64,000 bases of DNA, from NCBI GenBank assembly GCA_001799845.1, contig MGUG01000032.1, positions 22,097 through 86,096 on the forward strand, written 5' to 3'. Below the pieces are notes generated by a model. That model made no database searches, was not told the DNA's origin, and was given only the letters and a program-made list of their open reading frames with translations. The stretch comes from Elusimicrobia bacterium GWC2_64_44. GTDB lineage: Bacteria > Elusimicrobiota > Elusimicrobia > Elusimicrobiales > UBA9959. The number at the start of each line of letters is the position of its first letter. The stretch's first letter is position 1. Below are positions 8,045 through 16,475 of the stretch, in pieces. The translations under genes were made by a program, and so were the position numbers.

Positions 8045-8431
8045 ATGGCGAAGATACTGATAATCGACGACGACCCGGACATAACGGAGTCAATGCGGAT
8101 CATACTGGAGAGCTGCAGGCATTCCGTCAAGCTGGCCAAGAACGGCGAAGAGGGCCTCAAAGAGGCCGCCGCCGCGAAATACGACCTGGTCATCCTCGAC
8201 GTGATGATGGAGACCATGAGCAAGGGCTTCGAGGTAGCCAGGGCGCTCAAGGGCGTGCCGGCCAACGCCAAGACCCCGATCCTGCTGCTCACAGCCATCA
8301 AGGAAAGCACCGGCCTGGACTTCGAGACCGAAGCCGGCGACAAGGACTGGCTGCCGGTGGATTCCTACCTGGAGAAGCCGCTGAAGCCCAATGAACTCCT
8401 CGTCAAAGTCGAGTCGCTGCTCCGCAAGTAG
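8045..8431 (+). CDS. Single-domain response regulator
   Basis: 128 aa, receiver domain only. Acidic cluster IDDD (residues 7-10), phosphoacceptor D52 in VILDVMM, Thr in LLLTA, and Lys in EKP. The loop after the Asp (ETMSKGFEVARAL) is longer than in CheY. No output domain, so it acts by protein contact or as a phosphorelay step. CCCGGAGGG precedes the ATG. Its 3' end overlaps the kinase gene by 41 nt, so the two are probably a cognate pair. Confidence 0.92.
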   Translation: MAKILIIDDDPDITESMRIILESCRHSVKLAKNGEEGLKEAAAAKYDLVILDVMMETMSKGFEVARALKGVPANAKTPILLLTAIKESTGLDFETEAGDKDWLPVDSYLEKPLKPNELLVKVESLLRK

Positions 8432-9767
8432 CGCGGCCCCGCCGGCCGCGGCGGAAGGCCTGGCTGAAAGCCTTTACTGGCTGATCCGCCTGCGCTGGTT
8501 CGCCGTGGCCGGTATCTTTTTCACGGCCCTGCTGGCGCGGCAGTGGCTGGGCCTGCGCCTGCCCTACGGGGCCGTGCTGGCCGTCGCCGCCGCCCTGGGG
8601 GGCTGCAACTTCCTGCTGCTGGCCTACCTTGACCGCGCGCGCGCGGCAGCCGGTCCCGGCCTTGCCCGCGTCACCAATCGCCTGGCCAACGCCCAGATCC
8701 CGCTCGACCTGCTCTGCCTGACGGCGCTGGTGCATTTGACCGGCGGCGTGGAGAATCCGTTCTCCTACTATTTCGTCTTCCACATGATCATCGCCAGCGT
8801 GCTGCTCTCCCGCCGCGCCAGCTACCTGCAGGCCGCCTTCGCGCTGCTGCTGTACCTGCTGCTGGCCGGCCTGGAATATACCGGCGCCTGGCCGCACTAT
8901 TGTGCGGCCTCGTCGCCCGGGCTTTGCCTGCGCGGGGACCTGCTGCATTTGCTGGGTTCCTGCGCGGCCTTCGGCACCACCCTGTTTATAGCCGTCTACA
9001 TGGCCTCGTCCATCTCCCACAAGCTGCGGCAGAAAGAGGCCCACCTGCGCGCGGCCAACGAGCAGCTGCGCGAGAAGGACAAGATCAAGAGCAACTACGT
9101 GCTGCGCGTCACGCACGACATCAAGGAGCACCTCGCCGCCATCCAGGCCTGCCTGGACCCGGTGCTGCACGGCGTCACCGGCCCGGTGCCGCCCGCCCAG
9201 GAGAGCCTGATAAAGCGCTCCTACGAGCGCACCGGCAAGCTGATGGTCTTCGTGAAGGCGCTGCTCGAGATCACCCGCATCAAGCTGAGCCGCAAGATGG
9301 AGGCCGCCGACTTCTCGCTGCGCAGGACGGCCGAGAGCGCGGTGAACCACGTGCTGGAGAGCGCCGCGGCCAAGAACATAAAGCTGACCTGGGCGGTAAA
9401 TGCCGGGGTGGACGAAGTGCGCGGCTCTCAGATCTACATCGAGGAGACCATAGCGGGCTTCCTCGCCAACGCCGTCAAGTACACCCCGGAGGGCGGCAGC
9501 GTGGACCTGACGATTGGCGACGCCGGCGCCTCGGTGCTGATCCGCGTGAAGGACACCGGCATGGGCATCCCCGCCGACGAGCTGCCGCGCATCTTCGAGG
9601 AATTCTTCCGCGCCCGCAACGCCAAGGCCGCCGAGCGCACCGGCACGGGCCTGGGGCTGTCCATAGCCAGGGAAGTGGCGCTGCGGCACAAGGGCAGGGT
9701 CTGGGTGGAGTCGGAGGAGGGCAAGGGCAGCGTCTTTTATTTCGCCCTGCCCCGCGCCGCGGCCTGA
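8391..9767 (+). CDS. Membrane sensor histidine kinase
   Basis: 458 aa. About six membrane helices (residues 30-205) form the sensor, with no large extracytoplasmic domain. A short coiled coil leads to a HisKA motif with H242 in VTHDIKEHLAAI, then an HATPase domain with N-box FLANAVKYTPEGG, G1 DTGMGIP and G2 GTGLGLS. The start at ATG 8391 lies 41 nt inside the upstream regulator and has no clear Shine-Dalgarno; a later non-ATG start is possible. The membrane-only sensor suggests detection of a lipid, quinone or membrane state. Confidence 0.88.
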   Translation: MNSSSKSSRCSASSAAPPAAAEGLAESLYWLIRLRWFAVAGIFFTALLARQWLGLRLPYGAVLAVAAALGGCNFLLLAYLDRARAAAGPGLARVTNRLANAQIPLDLLCLTALVHLTGGVENPFSYYFVFHMIIASVLLSRRASYLQAAFALLLYLLLAGLEYTGAWPHYCAASSPGLCLRGDLLHLLGSCAAFGTTLFIAVYMASSISHKLRQKEAHLRAANEQLREKDKIKSNYVLRVTHDIKEHLAAIQACLDPVLHGVTGPVPPAQESLIKRSYERTGKLMVFVKALLEITRIKLSRKMEAADFSLRRTAESAVNHVLESAAAKNIKLTWAVNAGVDEVRGSQIYIEETIAGFLANAVKYTPEGGSVDLTIGDAGASVLIRVKDTGMGIPADELPRIFEEFFRARNAKAAERTGTGLGLSIAREVALRHKGRVWVESEEGKGSVFYFALPRAAA

Positions 9768-9797
9768 ACGGCCCCGCGATATAGTAAAATTCCTCCA

Positions 9798-9812
9798 GCC
9801 TCCCGCGGAGGC
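9798..9812 (+). promoter_or_regulatory. Hairpin hiding a Shine-Dalgarno sequence
   Basis: GCCTCC pairs perfectly with GGAGGC over a CGC loop. GGAGG is the ribosome-binding site of the ATG at 9818, so translation may depend on opening this stem. Confidence 0.5.
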
Positions 9813-9817
9813 CGCCT

Positions 9818-10723
9818 ATGCCCGTAAGAGTCATCTGCGCCTGCGGCGCCGTTTACAACCTCAAGGACCAGTATTCCGGCGCCCGGCTGGGCTGCCCGCT
9901 CTGCGGCCGGGCCGTCGACGTGCCCACGCTCCCGCCGCCACCGCCGGTGCGCCCGCAGGACGGCGACCCCGCCTTCGCGCGCGAAACCTTCCTGCTGCAC
10001 GAGCGGCACTTGGGCGTCAGCGAGAAGTACTCCGTGCTCGGCAAGGACGGGGCCCCGCTGCTCTTCGTGGAGCGCCCCAACCATCCTTTCCTGAACGTCC
10101 TGGCCATCTTCGGGGGCCTGGCCGGCGGCCTGCTGCATTTCATGGCCTTCGCCGGGCTCGGCATGGCCGCCAAGCAGGCCGGCCTGGACGCCGTGACCCG
10201 CGGCCTGCTGCTGCTGTGGACCTTCGGCGGCAGCGCGCTCGCGGTGGTAGCGGTGGCGCAGCTGCTGTTCAAAAAGCGGCATATCACGGTCTACCGCGAC
10301 GACAGCCGCGAAGAGACCGTGCTGAAGATAACGCAGGACTCGCGCCTGCAGCTGAGTACCGCCTCCTACACCGTGGCCGGGCCTGACGGCGAGCCGCTGG
10401 CCTTCATCTTCAAGAAGCGGCTGCGCAACATCCTCCGCAAGCGCTGGTACGGCCTGGGCCCCGACGGCCCGCTGTTCGTGGCCGAGGAGGATTCGCCCAT
10501 ACTCTCGCTGCTGCGCCGCATGGTGCTGGGCTTCCTGGGGCTGATGCACACCGACTTCGTCATCCGCTCGCCGGAGGACGGCCGGGTGCTGGGGGAATTC
10601 AACCGCGGCATGACGCTGCGGGACCGCTACGTGCTGGACCTGACGCCGGACCCGCTGCGCGCGCTGGACCGCCGCGCCGCGCTGGCGCTGGGCGTGCTGC
10701 TGGACACCGGGGAGGGGCGCTGA
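9818..10723 (+). CDS. Zinc-ribbon plus LURP-one/scramblase-like membrane protein
   Basis: 301 aa. The N-terminus is a zinc ribbon (CAC at 8-10, CPLC near 26-29). Residues about 55-295 resemble the LURP-one/phospholipid scramblase-related fold in two halves, with two hydrophobic segments inserted (about 88-110 and 125-148). The C-terminal pattern DFVIRSPEDGRVLGEF is typical of this fold. Bacterial members have no settled function. Its stop shares a base with the rhomboid start (TGATG), so the pair is translationally coupled. A TATAGT box at 9780 may be the -10. Confidence 0.65.
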   Translation: MPVRVICACGAVYNLKDQYSGARLGCPLCGRAVDVPTLPPPPPVRPQDGDPAFARETFLLHERHLGVSEKYSVLGKDGAPLLFVERPNHPFLNVLAIFGGLAGGLLHFMAFAGLGMAAKQAGLDAVTRGLLLLWTFGGSALAVVAVAQLLFKKRHITVYRDDSREETVLKITQDSRLQLSTASYTVAGPDGEPLAFIFKKRLRNILRKRWYGLGPDGPLFVAEEDSPILSLLRRMVLGFLGLMHTDFVIRSPEDGRVLGEFNRGMTLRDRYVLDLTPDPLRALDRRAALALGVLLDTGEGR

Positions 10724-11394
10724 TGGCCGAGCCTCTTAAGATGATCACCCCCGCAATGCTCGCGGACGACCCGTTCCGCCCGGCGCGCGTGGATTTCGAG
10801 AAGGGCCTGTCCTCGGCGCCGGCCTTCGCGATAGGGCTGATCATAGTTAACGTCCTGGTCTTCGCCCTCGAGATAAAACTGAGCCTGCTCACCAGCCGCA
10901 AGGACGTGATCTACGCCGGGGCGGTCTACGGTGAGAAGGTCTTCGCCGGGCAGAGCTGGCGGCTGGTCACCGGCATGTTCATGCACGCCAACCTGGGCCA
11001 CCTCTTCGGCAACTGCCTGGCCCTGTACCTGGTGGGCATGGCGGCCGAACAGGCCTGGGGCCGCCGGCGCTCGCTGGCCATCTACTTTATCAGCGGCCTC
11101 GCGGCCTCCTTCGCCAGCGCCTTCCTGGGCACGCGCCCCTCCGTGGGCGCCTCGGGGGCCCTCTTCGGCCTGATGGGCGCGGTGATGGTGTTCTTCTTCC
11201 GCCACGGCAACTCCTTCTACGCGCGCAACCGCCGCGTGGGCAATTTCCTCATCGCCTGGTCGCTGCTGCAGCTCTGGCTGGGCAGCCTCAACCCGCGCGT
11301 GGACAACTGGGCCCACCTGGGCGGCATGCTGGCCGGCAGCATCATAGGGGCATATATGCCCTCGCGCTTCTTCGAGGACAAAGCGGCTAGTTGA
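10723..11394 (+). CDS. Rhomboid-family intramembrane serine protease
   Basis: 223 aa with about six membrane helices. The catalytic pair is visible: Ser144 in GASGALFGL and His198 in NWAHLGG. The loop HANLGHLFGN (residues 88-97) supplies the conserved His/Asn of the oxyanion region. Rhomboids cleave transmembrane segments of client proteins within the membrane. The coupled scramblase-like membrane protein upstream is a possible client or partner (inference). The 3' end overlaps the convergent small gene by 8 nt. Confidence 0.9.
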   Translation: MAEPLKMITPAMLADDPFRPARVDFEKGLSSAPAFAIGLIIVNVLVFALEIKLSLLTSRKDVIYAGAVYGEKVFAGQSWRLVTGMFMHANLGHLFGNCLALYLVGMAAEQAWGRRRSLAIYFISGLAASFASAFLGTRPSVGASGALFGLMGAVMVFFFRHGNSFYARNRRVGNFLIAWSLLQLWLGSLNPRVDNWAHLGGMLAGSIIGAYMPSRFFEDKAAS

Positions 11395-11680
11395 GCGACG
11401 GCTGCGCCCGCAGCTTGCTCACCCACAGCGCCAGCTCCACCAGGTCCAGGTCCGTTATCTCCGGGTAGCGCGCCGCTGCCGCCAGCGAGCGCACCGTGGC
11501 TCCCTTGCCCTCGAAGCGGATCACCGCTATGGCGCGGCCGTTATACTTCACCTCGTAGGCCGCGCTCCCCGTCCTGAAATAATCCGGCCAGTTCAGCGAG
11601 CGGTAGATGAAGGCGGTCAGGGTGCCCGTCTTGTGCGCCCTGTAGCCGCCCGGCTGCCATTCCTTCACGTTCCATTTCAT
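11387..11680 (-). CDS. Small conserved-looking protein of unknown function
   Basis: 97 aa, not recognised. It is compact and mixed alpha/beta: two or three predicted strands (AYEVKYNGRAIAVIRFEG), then a helix ending in ELALWVSKLRAQP. No cysteines, no signal peptide and no membrane segment. The ATG at 11680 follows GGGGGC with spacing compatible with weak ribosome binding. It converges on the rhomboid gene with no terminator between them. Confidence 0.55.
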   Translation of the reverse strand: MKWNVKEWQPGGYRAHKTGTLTAFIYRSLNWPDYFRTGSAAYEVKYNGRAIAVIRFEGKGATVRSLAAAARYPEITDLDLVELALWVSKLRAQPSLN

Positions 11681-11754
11681 AATGCCCCCTTACCCGCGGC
11701 GGTAACTCCCGCTTATAGCCTAGCAGACGCTGCCGACAAGGGCCTGTCGGGAAG

Positions 11755-11784
11755 TTGCCCCCCGGCGGCGGCCTATTTTATACA
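11755..11784 (+). promoter_or_regulatory. Probable promoter of the TldD/TldE/deacetylase genes
   Basis: TTGCCC at 11755-11760, 18-nt spacer, TATACA at 11779-11784. An untranslated leader of about 20 nt carries CCGGAGG before the ATG. Confidence 0.5.
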
Positions 11785-11811
11785 ATTCTATCTATAGTCT
11801 CCGGAGGTCTG

Positions 11812-13494
11812 ATGCTTAAACTGCTATTTTCCCTGTGCCTGTGCGTTCCGGCCTTCGCGGCCGAGGACGCTCCCAAAGATACGGTCATGAACGCGCTGGA
11901 GGCCGAGCTGGAGCGCTCTTTTTCCGGCCTGAAGAACGCCGAAAAAGTGCCGCTCTATTACCTGGCCTACGAACTGACCGACTCCAAATTCCGGCAGATC
12001 TCCGCCAAGCTGGGCGCGCTGGAATACGACGCGCCGCAGCGCGGGGCCACGCTGGACGTGGACGTGCGGGTGGGGGGGATGGAGCTGGACAACACCCACC
12101 AGGTCAAGGGCGGCAACGCCTGGGCCAATTACCCGCAGCAGGGCAACTACCCCATCTCCATGGAGGGCAACGAGGCGGCTATCCGCGCCCGTGTCTGGGA
12201 ATACACCGACAAGGCCTACAAGACGGCCCAGGAAAATTTCACCAAGGTGAAGATGAACAAGGCCGTCACCGCCGCCGAGGACGACCCTTCGCCCGACTTC
12301 TCGCCGGCCAAGCCGGAGAAGTTCTACGAAACGGTAGAACTGCCCGAGCCCGATCTCGACGCCTGGCGCGCGCGCCTGAAGAAGCACTCCGCCGTCTTCG
12401 CGGCCTATCCCTTCGTCTACGACTCCGGCGTAACGCTCTCCTACGAGAACGAGAACCGCTGGATAGCCACCTCCGAGGGCACCCGGGTCAAGACCGGCAA
12501 TAACTACATAACGCTCTCCTATTACCTGATGGGCCGCACCACCGACGGCATGGACATCAGCCGCAACATGAGCTACGCCGGGGATTCCTTCGACGACCTG
12601 CCCGCCGACGAGAAGATAGCCGCCGATATCACCCGCTCCTTGCGCGAGCTGGAGCTGCTCAGGGACGCCCCCGTGGTGGAGCCCTACAGCGGCCCCGCCA
12701 TACTCAACGCCCGCGCGGCCGGCGTGTACTTCCACGAGATCATAGGCCACCGCATAGAGGGCCACCGGCAGAAGCTCGAGGACTCGGGCCAGACCTTCGC
12801 CAAGAAAGTCGGGCAGAAGGTGACCGGCGACATCATCACACTCTACGACGACCCGTCCATGAAGGAGTTCCGCGGCCGCCCGCTGCGCGGCTACTACCGC
12901 TACGACAACGAGGGCGTGCGCGGTGCCCGCGCGGACATCATCGAGAAGGGCGTGCTGAAGGGCTTCCTGATGAACCGCACCCCGATCCGCGGCTTTGCCG
13001 CGAGCAACGGCCACGGCCGCCGCTCCGCCGGCCTGCCCACCGTTTCGCGCATGGGCAACACCATCGTGGAGGCCTCGGTCACCGTGCCCTACGCTGCGCT
13101 GCGCCAGCAGCTCATAGACGAGTGCAAGAAACAGAACAAGCCTTTCGGCCTGGTCTTCGACGACATCTCCGGCGGCTTCACCAACCCCGGCCGCGGGAGC
13201 GGGCAGAGTTTTAAGGTGCTGCCGCTGCTGGTCTACAAGGTGTACGCCGACGGCCGCCCCGACGAGGTGGTACGCGGCGTGGACATAGTGGGCACGCCCA
13301 TCACCAGCTTCAGCAAGGTCGCCGCCGCCGCCGACGACTACGACATCTTCAACGGCACCTGCGGCGCCGAATCCGGCTCTGTGCCGGTGTCCGCCGTCGC
13401 CCCGAGCCTCCTGATAACCGAGATGGAGGTGGAGAAGTCCCAGAAGTCGCAGCAGAAGCCGCCGGTGCTCAAGCCGCCGCTGCACGACAAATAA
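11812..13494 (+). CDS. Exported TldD-like metallopeptidase
   Basis: 560 aa, TldD/PmbA (U62) family. The zinc motif is intact, H308-E309-I-I-G-H312, and C517 in GTCGAESGSVP matches the third metal ligand of TldD. Unusually, the chain begins with a signal peptide (MLKLLFSLCLCVPAFA), whereas enterobacterial TldD is cytosolic and matures microcins or degrades unfolded peptides. GGAGG precedes the ATG. It is 9 nt from a paralogue that lacks the metal site, so the two likely form the usual TldD/TldE heterodimer, here in the periplasm. Confidence 0.9.
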   Translation: MLKLLFSLCLCVPAFAAEDAPKDTVMNALEAELERSFSGLKNAEKVPLYYLAYELTDSKFRQISAKLGALEYDAPQRGATLDVDVRVGGMELDNTHQVKGGNAWANYPQQGNYPISMEGNEAAIRARVWEYTDKAYKTAQENFTKVKMNKAVTAAEDDPSPDFSPAKPEKFYETVELPEPDLDAWRARLKKHSAVFAAYPFVYDSGVTLSYENENRWIATSEGTRVKTGNNYITLSYYLMGRTTDGMDISRNMSYAGDSFDDLPADEKIAADITRSLRELELLRDAPVVEPYSGPAILNARAAGVYFHEIIGHRIEGHRQKLEDSGQTFAKKVGQKVTGDIITLYDDPSMKEFRGRPLRGYYRYDNEGVRGARADIIEKGVLKGFLMNRTPIRGFAASNGHGRRSAGLPTVSRMGNTIVEASVTVPYAALRQQLIDECKKQNKPFGLVFDDISGGFTNPGRGSGQSFKVLPLLVYKVYADGRPDEVVRGVDIVGTPITSFSKVAAAADDYDIFNGTCGAESGSVPVSAVAPSLLITEMEVEKSQKSQQKPPVLKPPLHDK

Positions 13495-13503
13495 GGAAAC
13501 GCC

Positions 13504-15177
13504 ATGAAAAACAACCTGATCGCAGCTTTTGCGGTGCTCGCGGCGCTGGCCGCCCCCGCCGGCGCGGCCCTGCCCGCCGACGACAAGGTCTTCGCGGCCA
13601 TGCACGACGAACTGGGCCGTTCGATGGACCGGCTCAACATGGACAACCTGGGCAAGCCGTACTTCCTGGCCTACCACGTGGAGGACGGCCATTACTTCGC
13701 CGTCTCGGCCGCCTTCGGGGCCCTGGAAGGGGTCTCTTCCGCCGACTACCGCCGTGTGAAGGCCGACCTGCGCGTGGGCAGCGCGCGCCTGGATAACAGC
13801 CATTACGCGCCCGACGTCTGGGCCGGCTACCGCGCCGAGCCGGACTGGAGCGTGGCGCTGGAGGATAATTACGACTCGCTGCGCTTCTCGCTCTGGTCCG
13901 CCACCGACAAGGCTTACAAGAAGGCCCTGGAGAACTATTCCAAGAAGAAGGCGTTCATCGAGTCCAAGAACATGGCGGAGCTCTACGACGACCTCACGCC
14001 GCAGGCGCCGGCGGAGCTGTTCCGGCCCGTGGCCACGGAGCGCCTGGACGAGCATACCTGGCAGGAGAATATCCGCCGCGTCTCGGCCGTCTTCCTTAAA
14101 TACCCAGGCGTGAAGTATTCCTCGGTGCGCCTTTCTTTCAGTTCCGGCGGCTCGCGGTTCCTTAACAGCGCCGGCGCCGCAGCGCGGCAGCCAGCTTGCG
14201 ACGGCAGCGTCTCGATAGACGCCATTGGCTACGCGCCGGACGGCTTCCGCCTGAAAGCGTCCCACTCCGAGAGTTTCTGCCTGGTCAAGGACGCGCCGCC
14301 GCTGGATAAGCTGCTGGACAAGGCCGAGGAGCTGGGTGGGGACCTGGACCGAATGAGCAAGTCCGAGCCGGTAAAGGCCTACATCGGCCCGGTGCTCTTC
14401 GAGGGGCCCGCCGCCGCGCGCTTCTTCGACAATTTGCTGGTGCGCAACGTGGGCAACCCGCGCGAAGTGTGGACCGAGAAGTCCCGCTGGAACGCCGACA
14501 CTGTCTACCGCCGTGCCGGCGAGCTGGTGGAGCGGCTCGGCATGCGCGCTACCTCGGCCTTCCTCAACGTGGTGGACGACCCGCTGGCCCGCTACCACGA
14601 GGGCCGGCCTCTGGCCGGCTTCTACGAAGCGGACGACGAGGGCGTGCCCGCCCGCAAGATCAGCCTGGTGACCAAGGGCAAGCTGGCGGAGTATTACATG
14701 TCGCGCGCGGCCACCCGGGACTTTAAGGCCTCCAACGGCCACGGCCGCGGCAGTTTCATGGATTACCCGGCGGGCGCGCCTTCCAACGTGTTCATCGTGC
14801 CGGAGGAGAACCCGGCGCGCGTGCTGCCGCTCTCCGAACTTAAGAAAAAGTTCCTCGAGCTCTGCCGTGAGCAGGAGCTGGAGTACTGCATCCGCGTGAA
14901 GGGCATAGACGGCATGTACTCGCCCTTCTCCGCCTGGAAGGTGTACCTGGACGGCCGCGAGGAACCGGTGCACGGTATCGAATTCACAGGGGTTAACCTG
15001 CGCGCCCTGCGCGACATCACGGCCGTTTCTCGGGAGACCACCGTGCACGACCTGGCCTGGGGCGCTTCCGCCTCCATTGTAACGCCCTCCATCCTGGTGC
15101 AGGAGATGGAGATAAAGAAGACCGAGGATAAGGCCGAGAAAAAGCCGTACCTGCCTCACCCGTACTTCGGAAAGTGA
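13504..15177 (+). CDS. Exported TldE/PmbA-like partner lacking the zinc site
   Basis: 557 aa with signal peptide (MKNNLIAAFAVLAALAAPAGA). It aligns in outline with the upstream protein: PYFLAYHVED, the repeated ATDKAYK block, and RDFKASNGHGRGS near the C-terminus. At the HExxxH position it reads FFDNLLVRN, and the C-terminal metal Cys is absent (AWGASASIVTPS). This is the pattern of TldE, the non-catalytic partner of TldD. AAGGAAACGCC precedes the ATG. A separate-monomer scaffold role is possible. Confidence 0.87.
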   Translation: MKNNLIAAFAVLAALAAPAGAALPADDKVFAAMHDELGRSMDRLNMDNLGKPYFLAYHVEDGHYFAVSAAFGALEGVSSADYRRVKADLRVGSARLDNSHYAPDVWAGYRAEPDWSVALEDNYDSLRFSLWSATDKAYKKALENYSKKKAFIESKNMAELYDDLTPQAPAELFRPVATERLDEHTWQENIRRVSAVFLKYPGVKYSSVRLSFSSGGSRFLNSAGAAARQPACDGSVSIDAIGYAPDGFRLKASHSESFCLVKDAPPLDKLLDKAEELGGDLDRMSKSEPVKAYIGPVLFEGPAAARFFDNLLVRNVGNPREVWTEKSRWNADTVYRRAGELVERLGMRATSAFLNVVDDPLARYHEGRPLAGFYEADDEGVPARKISLVTKGKLAEYYMSRAATRDFKASNGHGRGSFMDYPAGAPSNVFIVPEENPARVLPLSELKKKFLELCREQELEYCIRVKGIDGMYSPFSAWKVYLDGREEPVHGIEFTGVNLRALRDITAVSRETTVHDLAWGASASIVTPSILVQEMEIKKTEDKAEKKPYLPHPYFGK

Positions 15178-15181
15178 ACGG

Positions 15182-16024
15182 ATGACCAAAGTAAGGCCTG
15201 TCCTGCCGCTCGCCGTTTTCGCGCTGCTCTGCCTGCCGGCCGCCGGCCCGCAGGCGCGGCAGCGCGGCGACGAGCGCAACGCTTTCCGGTCCTACTACAC
15301 GCAGGAATACCTGGCCTTCAAGAAGCGCCTCGTCGAGGAACTGGGAAAGGTCCCGCCCGGAAAATTCAGCGAATTCTCCAAGCGCAGCAAGGCGGAGCCG
15401 GGCAGCGACCACAAGGTCATCGCGCTCACCTTCGACGCCTGCGGCGGCCGCCACAGCGGCTACAACAAAGCGCTGATAGAGTACCTGCGCCGCGAGAAGA
15501 TCCCAGCCACCCTCTTTATCACCGGCCTCTGGATAGAGGAGAACAAGGAAACCTTCGCCGAGCTGGCCAAGGATCCCCTGTTCGAGATCGCCAACCACGG
15601 CCTGCTGCACCGGCTGTGCTCCACCGAGGGGCGCAGCAAGTACGGCGTGTATCCGACGCGCGACCTGGGCGACGTGATAGACGAGATGGAACTGAACTCG
15701 CGCAAGATCGCGGAGCTCACCGGCCGCCGCCCGTTGTTCTTCCGCTCGGCCACGGCTTTTACCGACGAGCTTTCGCTCAAGGTGGCGCAGCGCCTGGGCA
15801 TGGAAGTGGTGGGCTACAGCGTGCTCTCCGGCGACGCGATGCGCGCTTCGGCGAAGACGATGAGCAGGAACATCCTCGCCGGGGCGCGGCACGGCGCCGT
15901 GGTGATAATGCACTTCAACCACCCCGAGTGGCCCGTGCAGGAAGCGCTGGAAAAAGCGGTGCCCGAGCTGCGTAAGCGCGGCTTCGATTTTTCCCGCCTG
16001 GAAGACTTCACCGTGAAGCCATAA
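15182..16024 (+). CDS. Exported polysaccharide deacetylase (NodB-like)
   Basis: 280 aa with signal peptide (cleavage near residue 20-24). The NodB-fold motifs are recognisable but changed: motif 1 TFDACGG, motif 2 NHGLLH supplying the metal histidines, and motif 3 FRSATAF instead of RxPxG. The C-terminal MHFNHPEW carries the motif-5 His. It probably removes acetyl groups from a cell-wall or surface glycan. It is 4 nt from the TldE-like gene and so likely in the same operon, giving a periplasmic processing set. Confidence 0.85.
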   Translation: MTKVRPVLPLAVFALLCLPAAGPQARQRGDERNAFRSYYTQEYLAFKKRLVEELGKVPPGKFSEFSKRSKAEPGSDHKVIALTFDACGGRHSGYNKALIEYLRREKIPATLFITGLWIEENKETFAELAKDPLFEIANHGLLHRLCSTEGRSKYGVYPTRDLGDVIDEMELNSRKIAELTGRRPLFFRSATAFTDELSLKVAQRLGMEVVGYSVLSGDAMRASAKTMSRNILAGARHGAVVIMHFNHPEWPVQEALEKAVPELRKRGFDFSRLEDFTVKP

Positions 16025-16047
16025 AAAAATATTTTCGCCTACCCCCC

Positions 16048-16076
16048 TTGACAAGTCAAGATTCGTCTGTTATATT
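16048..16076 (+). promoter_or_regulatory. Near-consensus sigma-70 promoter
   Basis: Perfect TTGACA at 16048-16053, exactly 17 nt, then TATATT at 16071-16076. This is the strongest promoter match I see in the window, and no convincing protein gene follows it. The transcript should start near 16083. Confidence 0.85.
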
Positions 16077-16082
16077 CTAGTT

Positions 16083-16470
16083 GTAGTCTTGCTCTTTGAT
16101 TCGCACCGGCGGCGTGGTTGGCAGTTCGGTTCGGGGTTCGGCCCCGGTCCGGTGCTCGGTTCCCCCAGGTTCGCGGCCCGCTCCCGCGCGGCGTCTTGCG
16201 GCGCCCGCTTCGGTCTGACAGCGGTGGTCCGTGTTCCGGGGAGTGCTTCGGCCCGTCTCCCGCCTTTTTGGCGGCGCGCGGCCGGCTTCCTGGTTCGGTG
16301 GCCCGTCCCTTGCGGCGGTGTTCCGGCCCCCGGGTTGGCGCTCCGGCTCCCGCGGTCTACGCGGTTCTTGCCCGGTCGTCCTTGTGTGGTGTGCGGTCTG
16401 CGGTTGCGGTACAAACTAAAGTAACGGCTTCGGCCGATGATAGGGCCCCCTTTCGTAGGGGGCCCTCTCA
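16083..16470 (+). ncRNA. Putative structured, adenine-depleted non-coding RNA
   Basis: Directly downstream of the strong promoter lies about 390 nt ending in a terminator-like stem. From 16100 to 16410 I count 7 A against about 75 T in 311 nt, with no A at all from 16243 to 16358. Several C-TTCG-G tetraloop-type stems occur, including CGGC-TTCG-GCCG at 16425-16436. Because every stop codon contains A, all three forward frames are open, but the translations are low-complexity Arg/Gly/Pro without a ribosome-binding site. I find none of the signature sequences of RNase P RNA, tmRNA, SRP RNA or 6S RNA. Function unknown. Confidence 0.6.
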
Positions 16471-16475
16471 ATTTT
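16442..16475 (+). terminator. Terminator-like stem of the putative RNA
   Basis: AGGGCCCCC pairs with GGGGGCCCT (9 bp) over TTTCGTA, followed by CTCAATTTTA. The right arm is also the first part of the tandem repeat. Confidence 0.6.

Noticed and set aside
11824..15279. A 1151-codon open frame antisense to the TldD/TldE-like genes
   Set aside because: It is an artefact of GC-rich codon use on the opposite strand. The two sense genes have signal peptides, family motifs and ribosome-binding sites; the antisense translation is low-complexity with no domain.
16089..16100. rRNA operon leader, because GCTCTTTGAT resembles pre-16S leaders
   Set aside because: No 16S sequence follows; the downstream DNA has no conserved rRNA block.
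16083..16470. Known housekeeping RNA (RNase P RNA, tmRNA, SRP RNA, 6S RNA)
   Set aside because: The conserved sequence blocks of these RNAs include A-rich segments that are absent here.
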